Origin: Segnochrobactrum spirostomi
GTDB lineage: Bacteria > Pseudomonadota > Alphaproteobacteria > Rhizobiales > Segnochrobactraceae
NCBI RefSeq assembly: GCF_009600605.1
Contig: NZ_VWNA01000001.1
Span: forward strand, 1,240,001 to 1,304,000
Reading direction: 5' to 3'
DNA length: 64,000 bases
The notes beneath the pieces are model-generated. The model was not told the origin of the DNA and ran no database searches. It saw only the letters and a list, made by a program, of their open reading frames with translations. Made by a program: the position numbers and the translations under genes. The first letter of the stretch is position 1; every line of letters starts with the position of its first letter. Positions 9,476 through 16,513 of this stretch are shown here, in pieces.

Positions 9476-9873
9476 GGTCGAACCGTTCCCACGTTGGTTT
9501 TGACATTTGGTTTGGTCGGTCGGCCCCGCTTCCGCCCAAAACACGGGCAAAACAGAACCGGACCTTCGCAGGGCGCCGCCTTTCGAAGCAGCGTCGGCCG
9601 CAATCCGCACCGCGGATCCCGGTTGAACCGGCATGCAACCCGACGCCTTCCCTTCGGCCAGACGAACCTGACCGCAGACTTAGCAAGAACTGCGCCGCCC
9701 CCGTCAGACCATCGAAGGGCATTAGCCGGAAGCGGTCAAGCCCACCCGGCGCAACGTGTGATCGTCAACGACCGAACCGGACAATCGGCTCGGATCGACG
9801 AACCGACCGCCTTGGTCTAAGGAGGGACCGCCGCCGCAATGGCGCCGAGCCCCCGCCCACGATCGAAGACACC
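9476..9873. promoter_or_regulatory. Divergent promoter region aapJ / metC
   Basis: This 398-bp spacer separates the aap operon (minus strand) from metC (plus strand) and must hold both promoters. No clear -35/-10 pair, operator or riboswitch fold was recognised. The right end contains a short leader ORF (see 9839-9877). Confidence 0.6.
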
Positions 9874-9877
9874 ATGA
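9839..9877 (+). other. Possible 12-codon leader ORF overlapping the metC start
   Basis: An ATG at 9839 opens MAPSPRPRSKTP and ends at a TGA that overlaps the metC ATG as ATGA. The strongest Shine-Dalgarno-like sequence of the region (AAGGAGGG, about 9819-9826) lies upstream of this ATG, at a long spacing, while metC itself has only a weak site. metC translation may therefore be coupled to this leader. It is an inference from spacing only. Confidence 0.35.
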
Positions 9878-11082
9878 GCAACGACGAAAAAGCCCCGGAA
9901 TCCGCCCGCAATGCCATCGCAGACGCGGCGCTTCAGCCCGCGACCCGACTCGTGCACGGCGGCTACGACGGCAAGACGTGGCACGGCTTCGTGAACCCTC
10001 CGGTCGTGCATGCCTCCACGGTGTTGTTCGAAAGCGCGGACGCACATTTCCACAACCGGGCGCGCTACACCTACGGCCGGCAGGCCACGCCGACGACCGA
10101 GGCACTCCAGGACGCGGTCAGCGAACTCGAGGGCGCGGCCGGCACCAAGCTCGCCCCGTCGGGCCTCGGCGCCGTCACGCTCGCCCTCCTGTCGTGCCTG
10201 TCGGCCGGCGACCATCTCCTGATGGTCGATACCACCTACGGCCCGACCCGCCATTTCTGCGACACCCTGCTCGCCCGGCTCGGCGTCGAGACGACCTATT
10301 ACGATCCGCATGTCGGCGCCGGGATCGCCGCTCTGATGCGGCCGAACACCAAGGCGGTGTTCCTCGAGGCACCGGGCACGGCGACCTTCGAGATGCAGGA
10401 CATCCCGGCCATCGTCGCGGTGGCGCGGGCGCACGGCGCGACCGTCCTGATGGACAACACCTGGGCGACGCCGCTTTATTTCAAGCCGCTCGCCTTCGGC
10501 GTCGATCTCTCGATCCAGGCGGCGACGAAATATTTCTGCGGCCATTCCGACGTGCTGCTCGGCACCGTCGCGGCGTCCGAACGCGCCCTCCCGGCGCTCG
10601 CCGCCACCCATCGCCAGCTCGGCCTGCACACCGCGCCGGACGACGTCTATCAGATCTATCGGGGCCTGAAGACGCTCGAGGTTCGCCTCGCCCGCCACCA
10701 CGTGAACGGCGTCGCGGTCGCCGAATGGCTCCTGAGCCGGCCGGAGGTGACGCGCGTGCGCCACCCGGCGCTGCCCTCCGATCCCGGCCATGCGCTCTGG
10801 AAGCGCGACTTCTCGGGCGCGTCGGGGCTGTTCGCGTTCGATCTCGCCCCTGTCTCGGAGACGGCGCTCGCCGCCTTCTTCGACACGCTGACGCTGTTCG
10901 GGATGGGCTATTCCTGGGGTGGCTACGAGAGCCTCGCGATCCGGGCGCGGCCGGATCTCGCGCGCACCGCGGTGCCGTGGACCGAGGCGGGACCGGTGGT
11001 CCGCCTCCACATCGGCCTCGAGGACCCGCGCGATCTCACCGCCGACCTCGCCCGCGGCTTCGCCGCGATGGCCGCCGCCTGA
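9874..11082 (+). CDS. metC: Cystathionine beta-lyase
   Basis: A PLP enzyme of the Cys/Met metabolism family that cleaves cystathionine to homocysteine in methionine synthesis, and may release sulfide from cysteine. In the 402-aa protein the PLP lysine is K219 in SIQAATKYFCGHSD, and YTYGRQATPTTEALQ supplies the Tyr and Arg that contact PLP phosphate. The carboxyl-binding segment GMGYSWGGYESL is the version found in cystathionine beta-lyases. Size and motif spacing are normal. It is divergent from the aap operon and ends before a REP-like repeat. Cystathionine gamma-lyase is the main alternative; the SWGG motif favours beta-lyase. Confidence 0.88.
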   Translation: MSNDEKAPESARNAIADAALQPATRLVHGGYDGKTWHGFVNPPVVHASTVLFESADAHFHNRARYTYGRQATPTTEALQDAVSELEGAAGTKLAPSGLGAVTLALLSCLSAGDHLLMVDTTYGPTRHFCDTLLARLGVETTYYDPHVGAGIAALMRPNTKAVFLEAPGTATFEMQDIPAIVAVARAHGATVLMDNTWATPLYFKPLAFGVDLSIQAATKYFCGHSDVLLGTVAASERALPALAATHRQLGLHTAPDDVYQIYRGLKTLEVRLARHHVNGVAVAEWLLSRPEVTRVRHPALPSDPGHALWKRDFSGASGLFAFDLAPVSETALAAFFDTLTLFGMGYSWGGYESLAIRARPDLARTAVPWTEAGPVVRLHIGLEDPRDLTADLARGFAAMAAA

Positions 11083-11090
11083 TCGGACCC

Positions 11091-11247
11091 CCCTTCTCTC
11101 CGCAAGCGGGGAGAAGGGGCCCGAAAGGGCGGATGAGGCGGATAGAAGGCTTATATTTCAGCCACTTAGCTACAGCCGGAGAGGACCCGGAGCGCCCCTC
11201 ATCCGGCCCTGCCGGGCCAGCTTCTCCCCCAAAGCGGGGAGAAGGGA
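11091..11247. repeat. REP-like inverted repeat pair, family 1, copy a
   Basis: Left element 11091-11138 and right element 11195-11247 are ~50-bp imperfect reverse complements of each other. Both carry CTTCTC...GGGGAGAAGGGG and a CATCCG[GC]CC core, and they flank an AT-richer 56-bp spacer. The same unit recurs at 38977-39122 and 61962-62102. It sits between the convergent genes metC and the LABN gene. Confidence 0.85.
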
Positions 11248-11288
11248 TGCGGGGAGAGGCTCGATAGGCCTTACTTTATCGACCGGCC

Positions 11289-11615
11289 TCACTCGACCTT
11301 GGCGAGCGCCGACCGGCGCTCGTTGAAGATGAGCCAGAGGTTGCGCGCATAGATCAGCAGACCCGCGGCCTGACCGGCGATGAACACCGGATCGTGGCGC
11401 GAGACGGCGTAGACGAGCAGCAGCGCGCCGCCGATCACCGAGAAGAACCAGAACGTCACGGGCACCACCGAGCGTCCGGCCCGCTCGCTCGCCAGCCATT
11501 GCACCAGGAAGCGCATGGTGAACAGCGCCTGGGCGGCGAAGCCGACGACGACCCAACCGTCGAACTGCAGCACGAAGACGGAGTGGAGCCAGCCGACGAT
11601 GCCATGGAAACTCAT
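11289..11615 (-). CDS. Lipid-A-disaccharide synthase N-terminal domain (LABN) membrane protein
   Basis: A 108-aa inner-membrane protein with about three hydrophobic helices (~18-36, 52-70, 76-96). The stretch QALFTMRFLVQWLASERAGRSVVPVTFWFFSVIGG is the LABN domain found fused to some LpxB proteins or standing alone beside glycosyltransferases. Its ATG overlaps the stop of the upstream GT2 gene by 4 bp (ATGA), so the two are translationally coupled. In such operons the protein is thought to help lipid-linked sugar transfer for lipid A or LPS modification; the exact role is not established here. It is the last gene of the operon. Confidence 0.85.
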   Translation of the reverse strand: MSFHGIVGWLHSVFVLQFDGWVVVGFAAQALFTMRFLVQWLASERAGRSVVPVTFWFFSVIGGALLLVYAVSRHDPVFIAGQAAGLLIYARNLWLIFNERRSALAKVE

Positions 11616-12394
11616 GGGTGCGATCTTTCCGTGAGATGGGAAGCCCCGGCCGCGCCATGCGGCATACGCTCGGTCGCGACCGGCCGGCGGCGCAGGCGGC
11701 TGCGCAGCCACCACACACCGAGAAGGTCGACGCCCGCCACCATGGCGCGGTCGAAGATGCCGTATTTGGAGGTGCCGTGGCGGCGCGGCCGATCGACCAC
11801 GTCGACCTGGCGGATGCCGAAGCCCTCGCGCAGCACCAAAGCCGGCAGGAAGCGGTGCCAGCCGTCGAAATAAGGCAGCTTGAGGAACACCTCGCGGCGG
11901 ATCGCCTTGAGGCCGCAGCCGGTGTCGCGGCTGCGATCGTCGAGCATCGCCCGGCGCAGGCGGTTCGCGGCCCGGGAGGCGATGCGCTTGCCGAATGAGG
12001 CCTTGCGGCCGAGCCGCTCGCCGGCGGCGATGGCGACGCCCGGCCCGCCGGCGGCGAGCGCATCGAGCAGCGCTGGGATGTAGCGGGGATCGTTCTGGCC
12101 GTCGCCGTCGATGGTGACGACGATCTCGCCGCGCGCCGCGAGGAGGCCGGTGCGCACCGCGGCGCTCTGGCCGCAGGACGCGGCGTGGCTGATGAGGCGC
12201 GCCCACGGATGACGGCGGGCGATCTCGAGCACCGCGGCGGCGGTGCCATCGGTCGATCCGTCGTCGACCACGATCACCTCGAACGCGCGATCGATCAGCG
12301 CGTCCTCGATTTCCTGCAAGAGGAAGGGAAGGTTTTCCGCTTCGTCCTTGGCGGGCAGCACAACCGATATCGCGAGTGTCACGTCCGCCCTCAT
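11612..12394 (-). CDS. Family 2 glycosyltransferase (polyprenyl-phosphate sugar transferase type)
   Basis: The 260-aa protein has a GT-A fold typical of dolichol-phosphate-mannose-synthase/ArnC relatives. The N-terminus reads ISVVLPAKDEAENL, then VIVVDDGSTDGT (~41-52), and the metal-binding region is TIDGDGQNDP (~94-103). No C-terminal membrane helices are obvious, so it is the short soluble form. It likely loads a sugar onto polyprenyl phosphate for the GT39 enzyme encoded just upstream, whose stop overlaps this start by 4 bp. The sugar is unknown. The small LABN protein is encoded downstream. Confidence 0.88.
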   Translation of the reverse strand: MRADVTLAISVVLPAKDEAENLPFLLQEIEDALIDRAFEVIVVDDGSTDGTAAAVLEIARRHPWARLISHAASCGQSAAVRTGLLAARGEIVVTIDGDGQNDPRYIPALLDALAAGGPGVAIAAGERLGRKASFGKRIASRAANRLRRAMLDDRSRDTGCGLKAIRREVFLKLPYFDGWHRFLPALVLREGFGIRQVDVVDRPRRHGTSKYGIFDRAMVAGVDLLGVWWLRSRLRRRPVATERMPHGAAGASHLTERSHP

Positions 12395-14100
12395 TGCGCA
12401 GCCCTCACATAAAGCCCGAGATCGAGCTTGCGGCCGCCATTGATGTTGATGCCGCCTTCGCGGCCCTTGAGCGCCACCGGTACGTGCTCCTCGGCGGTCT
12501 CTTCCTTGAAGACCTGCTCGAAGCGACGATCGACGGCCGCCACCACGCAGCCACCCGCCTTGAGGATGTCGACGGCGGCGGCGGGATCGACGAGCCGGGT
12601 TCCGGTGCCGGCGAGAAAGACGAGGCTCGGCTCGTTGAAGCCGACCGAGGCGATGGTCGGATCGGGACAGCCGGCGACGCTGCGGGCCGCCTCCACGAGC
12701 CGCGGCGAGATCCAGACCGGCCGGAGGTTCGGCAGCACGAAGGCCCAGAGCCCGGCGAGCACGAAGAGCGCGGACAGCGCCGCGAGAGGAACGGCGGCTC
12801 GAAGATCGTTCAAGCGCCGGCGGCCGAGCCGGATCGCGGCGAACACCCCGGCGACCGCGCCGGCGACGACCAGCACGGCCCCGAGCGGGTTCGGATAATC
12901 GCCGAGCGAGAAGGGCAGCACGATCGTGGCGACGGCGAGGAGGACGGGCACCAGCGCCATCAGGATCGCCGCGGCGATGCGCAGTGCGAGGCTCGCCCCC
13001 GACCGCTCGGTCGTCAGCGCGGCGACGGTCGCGAGCGCCACCGCCGGCATCAGCGGCAGCACATAATGGGGCAGTTTGGTCGAGACGGCCTCGAACACGA
13101 TCCACGATGGCACCGCCCAGCACAGCGCGAAGCGGATCGCCTCGGTGCGCCGGAGCCGCCAGATGGCAGGGGCCGCGGCGACGGTGAAGGGCGGCAGCGG
13201 CCAGAAAGTCGCGAGCGAGACGACGAGGTAGGTGAGCGGCGGGGCCCAGTGCGCCTCCTGCCCCTGGCCCACCTTGCCGAGCATGTCCTTGCCGACGGCC
13301 TCGGTGAAGAAGGCGCCCTTGCTCGCGAGCGCGATCGCCACGAACCAGGGCGCGACCACGACGACGAGGAGGATCAGCCCGCTCACCGGTCGAAGCGCCT
13401 TGAGCCAGGCGAAGCGGCGCTCGCTCCCGGCGAGCGAAAGCGCGGTCAGGGCGGCGACCATCGGTCCGATCGGTCCTTTGACGAGGACACCGAGCGCGAG
13501 CGCCAGCCAGAAGATGAGGGGGAGCGCGAGGCCGACCGGTTCGCCCCGACGGGCCGCGCGCCAGATATAGGCGAGCGCGCCCTGGGCAGCCATGATGGTG
13601 CCGAAAAGGACGGCGTCCGTCTTGCCGAGATGGGCCTCGACGCCGAGCAGGATGGTGAGCGCCGCGACGCCGGCCGTGAGCAGCGCCGGTTCCGCCGGCA
13701 GGAACGCCCGCGCCATCCAGAACACGAGCAGCACGCCGGCGAGGGCGCCGAGCAGCGAGGGGATGCGGTAGACCCAGATCGGCGCGTCGGCCCCGAAGCC
13801 GGTCGCCTTTACCGCCGCGGCCTGGAGCCAGTAGATGCCGATCGGCTTCTTGTAGCGCGGCACGTCCTGGAAGCGGATGTCGACATAATTGCCGCTCTCG
13901 ACCATCTGCTTGGTCGCCTGGGTGAAGCGCGGCTCGTCACGGTCGAGCGGCGGCAAGCTGTGCTGGCCCGGCAGGAACACCGCGAGCGTCAACAGAATGA
14001 GGCCGACGAACCCGACCACGACACGCGCGATCGCGATCGGCCGCGGACGCCCGCCGCTGCCGGCCGATTCCGCCTCGCTCGGCGCTCCGGTTTGAGTCAC
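12391..14100 (-). CDS. ArnT-like family 39 glycosyltransferase
   Basis: A membrane GT-C enzyme that transfers a sugar from a polyprenyl-phosphate donor, most likely to lipid A or LPS core at the periplasmic face. It has ~569 residues from a GTG at 14100, preferred over a TTG 14 codons upstream because AAGGCGA precedes it. The first periplasmic loop carries the acidic pair in PPLDRDEPRFTQATKQMVE, followed by RYKKPIGIYWLQ, as in ArnT/PMT family proteins. About ten further hydrophobic helices follow. It heads a three-gene operon with the GT2 and LABN genes. Polymyxin-resistance-like function is possible, but the transferred sugar cannot be inferred. Confidence 0.87.
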   Translation of the reverse strand: MTQTGAPSEAESAGSGGRPRPIAIARVVVGFVGLILLTLAVFLPGQHSLPPLDRDEPRFTQATKQMVESGNYVDIRFQDVPRYKKPIGIYWLQAAAVKATGFGADAPIWVYRIPSLLGALAGVLLVFWMARAFLPAEPALLTAGVAALTILLGVEAHLGKTDAVLFGTIMAAQGALAYIWRAARRGEPVGLALPLIFWLALALGVLVKGPIGPMVAALTALSLAGSERRFAWLKALRPVSGLILLVVVVAPWFVAIALASKGAFFTEAVGKDMLGKVGQGQEAHWAPPLTYLVVSLATFWPLPPFTVAAAPAIWRLRRTEAIRFALCWAVPSWIVFEAVSTKLPHYVLPLMPAVALATVAALTTERSGASLALRIAAAILMALVPVLLAVATIVLPFSLGDYPNPLGAVLVVAGAVAGVFAAIRLGRRRLNDLRAAVPLAALSALFVLAGLWAFVLPNLRPVWISPRLVEAARSVAGCPDPTIASVGFNEPSLVFLAGTGTRLVDPAAAVDILKAGGCVVAAVDRRFEQVFKEETAEEHVPVALKGREGGININGGRKLDLGLYVRAAQ

Positions 14101-14363
14101 TCGCCTTCGCTCCCGCTGCGCCCGCGTTCCCCGCGGGCGCAATCGACGTGCCGACGCACGCCGAGACCGTACCCTGACCGCTCATCCCCGGAGACGGATC
14201 ACCGCGGACCACATCGGCCGCGGTGCTCTTCAACACCGGCTTCGAGGTCGCATGAGAGGAGACCTGACGGACGGCGCGCCTGCGTGATAGCGGTGAAGTC
14301 CCGTCCGCGTCAATCGACCGGCCGCCCCCGATCCCGCCTGAAAAAGCCCTGGAAGAGCGCCCA

Positions 14364-15194
14364 ATGATCCTGATCGCACAGCTGACCGATCTGCACCTGC
14401 GGCCGCGTGGCCTCCCCGCGCTCCGGGTCGTCGAGACGGCGACGATGGTGCGACGGGCGGTTGCACGCGTGCTCGCGCTCGACCCGCGCCCCGACGCGGT
14501 CGTGATCACGGGCGACATCGCCGACACGCCGGACCCGCGCGAATACGAACTCGCCCGCGATCTGCTGTCCCCGCTTCCCATGCCGGTCTATGCGGTGCCC
14601 GGCAATCACGACAGTTCCGAGGCGCTGAGGACCGCCTTCGCCGATGCCGCCTGGGCGCACCAATCGGCGGCAGGCTCGCTGCAATTCGCCGTCGATGTCG
14701 GCCCGGTGCGGCTCGTCGGTCTCGACACCAACGTTCCCGACGAGACCCACGGCTTCCTCGGCGCGGAGCGGCTCGACTTCGCCCGCAACGCCCTCGCCGC
14801 CGCGCCCGACCGGCCGACGCTGATGGCGCTGCACCATCCGCCGATCCCGTCGGGCATGAAGGACATGGATGCGATCGGGCTCAGGGATGCCGACGCGCTG
14901 GCGGCTCTGGTGCGGGCCAACCCGCAGGTCGGCCTCGTCGTCGCGGGCCACGTCCACCGTCCCTATGTGGCGCCGTTCGGCGGCGCCGTCGGGATCGTCG
15001 CGCCGAGCGTCTGCCACCAGACGGTGCTCAACCTGTCGGGCCGCGGCAAGCCGCTGTTCGCCTTCGAGCCGCCGGCTTTCCTGCTCCACGCCTGGAGCGC
15101 GGAGACGGGGTTCATCTCGCACACGATCTATGTCGAGGATGCGGCCGGCCCGTACGACTACAGCCGCGCGTCCGGCGTGCTCTGGCCGGACTGA
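14364..15194 (+). CDS. Calcineurin-like phosphoesterase, CpdA/Icc type
   Basis: A predicted dinuclear-metal cyclic-AMP phosphodiesterase of 276 aa. All metallophosphoesterase motifs are present in order: QLTDLHL (D and H), VITGDIAD, PGNHD, LHHPP and VAGHVHRP. The architecture and size match class III cyclic nucleotide phosphodiesterases (CpdA, Rv0805). A broader phosphodiesterase or pyrophosphatase role is possible since specificity residues cannot be judged here. It stands alone between the ArnT-like operon and a convergent MBL-fold gene whose operon includes a cyclic-nucleotide-binding protein, which makes cAMP a reasonable substrate guess. Confidence 0.85.
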   Translation: MILIAQLTDLHLRPRGLPALRVVETATMVRRAVARVLALDPRPDAVVITGDIADTPDPREYELARDLLSPLPMPVYAVPGNHDSSEALRTAFADAAWAHQSAAGSLQFAVDVGPVRLVGLDTNVPDETHGFLGAERLDFARNALAAAPDRPTLMALHHPPIPSGMKDMDAIGLRDADALAALVRANPQVGLVVAGHVHRPYVAPFGGAVGIVAPSVCHQTVLNLSGRGKPLFAFEPPAFLLHAWSAETGFISHTIYVEDAAGPYDYSRASGVLWPD

Positions 15195-15200
15195 CCGGCC

Positions 15201-16049
15201 TCAACCGGCGGAGAGCACCAGACCTTCGCGGGCGACCACCGCGCCTGGATAGGCGTCCGCGGCCGCGGCGGCGATCTCGTCGAGCGCATCGTCCGAACGG
15301 GTCGGGTCGTGGTGGAAGATCACCGGCGTGCGCACGCCGGCCCGCCTGGCGAGAGCGGTCGCCTCCTCCCAGGTCGAATGGCCCCAGCCCGCATAGCGGG
15401 GATAATCGAGCGCCGTATACATCGCGTCGTAGATCATGATGTCGGCACCCGCGACGAAGGCGGCGACGTCGGCATCGATCTCCGGATTGCCGTGCTCGTG
15501 GTCGGTGATGACGCAGAGCGAGTGCCCGGCATGGCGGAAGCGGTAGCCTGTCGCCCCGCCCGGATGGTTGAGGCGGACGGTGTCGACCTCGATCCCGCCT
15601 TGGAGAATGATGGTCCGCCCTGCATCGAACGCGCGGAACTGGCAAGCGCGCAGCGCGGATGTCGGCAGCGGAAAGATCGGCGGCGACATCAGCCGGGCGA
15701 GCACCTCCTGGTGCTCCTGGGCATCCCGCAGATGGCCGGCCCAGAGCTTGATGTTGCAGGCGGCATTGTAGGCCGGCTTGAAGAACGGCAGGCCGCAGAT
15801 GTGGTCGAGGTGGGAGTGGGTGAACAGGATGTCGAGCGGTCCGGGCGGCTCGCCGAGCATTTTGAGGCCGAGGCGCCGGGCACCGGAGCCGCAATCGACG
15901 ACGACCCGCTGGCCGTCCACGAGAATCTCGAGGCATGGCGTGTCGCCGCCATAGCGCAGCGTCGACGGGCCCGGCGTTGGCAGCGAGCCGCGCACGCCCC
16001 AGAAGCGTACGGCCAGCGGCCCGACCGGCACTTCGAGATCGGAACTCAC
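15201..16049 (-). CDS. MBL-fold metallo-hydrolase (TaR3-like)
   Basis: The 282-aa cytosolic protein opens with the family hallmark RFWGVRGSLPTPGPST and RYGGDTPCLEI. It has the zinc motif HSHLDH at 78-83, a later DHEHG and a C-terminal FHHDPTRSDD segment. The fold suggests hydrolysis of a phosphodiester or similar bond; the substrate is not known. The GTG start at 16049 overlaps the stop of the cyclic-nucleotide-binding gene as GTGA, so the two are coupled and probably act together. It is convergent with the CpdA-like gene, 6 bp away. Confidence 0.85.
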   Translation of the reverse strand: MSSDLEVPVGPLAVRFWGVRGSLPTPGPSTLRYGGDTPCLEILVDGQRVVVDCGSGARRLGLKMLGEPPGPLDILFTHSHLDHICGLPFFKPAYNAACNIKLWAGHLRDAQEHQEVLARLMSPPIFPLPTSALRACQFRAFDAGRTIILQGGIEVDTVRLNHPGGATGYRFRHAGHSLCVITDHEHGNPEIDADVAAFVAGADIMIYDAMYTALDYPRYAGWGHSTWEEATALARRAGVRTPVIFHHDPTRSDDALDEIAAAAADAYPGAVVAREGLVLSAG

Positions 16050-16513
16050 GAGGGTGCCCGTCCTTGTGCCACGGCGCTCGTCGAGGCGAGATCGCGCGTC
16101 GTCCGCTCCAGGCGCTGCGCCAGCACCCGCATCACTTCGAGGGACATTTCGGGGAAGCGGGCGAGCAGCTTGAGAAAATTGTCCTTGGAGATCGACAGGG
16201 CGCTGAGCTCCGTCGAGGCGACCACCGACGCGGTCCGCGGCACGTCGATCAGGATGGCGATCTCGCCGACGACGTCATGCTGGCGCACCCGCGCAACCGT
16301 CTGGGGACCCTGGGGCGTCTCGACGACGACGTCCGCCTCGCCGGTGAGGATGATGTAGGCGTTGTCGCCGCGCTCGCCCTGCTCGCACAGCCGTTCGCCG
16401 GGGCGGAAGCTCATCAATTCGCTGATGAAGGCGAGCAGACGCAGCTTGGCGGGATCGATGCCGCGGAACAGCGGCACGCGTTTGAGCGCGTCGACCTCGA
16501 GTTCCAGGGTCAC
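16046..16513 (-). CDS. Cyclic nucleotide-binding domain protein
   Basis: A 155-aa single CNB-domain protein with no DNA-binding or channel domain. The beta-barrel spans ~15-105. The phosphate-binding cassette reads GEIAILIDVPRTASV, with E84 and R93, the residues that hold the ribose and cyclic phosphate in cAMP-binding members, so ligand binding is plausible. A basic helix (~128-142) follows. The GTG start overlaps the stop of the upstream ABC gene (GTGA), and the MBL gene start overlaps its own stop. This coupling suggests it is a stoichiometric regulatory partner of the ABC protein. Confidence 0.86.
   Translation of the reverse strand: MTLELEVDALKRVPLFRGIDPAKLRLLAFISELMSFRPGERLCEQGERGDNAYIILTGEADVVVETPQGPQTVARVRQHDVVGEIAILIDVPRTASVVASTELSALSISKDNFLKLLARFPEMSLEVMRVLAQRLERTTRDLASTSAVAQGRAPS

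Noticed and set aside
9500-9505. TTGACA as a -35 element for metC
   Set aside because: It lies over 360 bp upstream of metC and no -10 follows at 16-18 bp.
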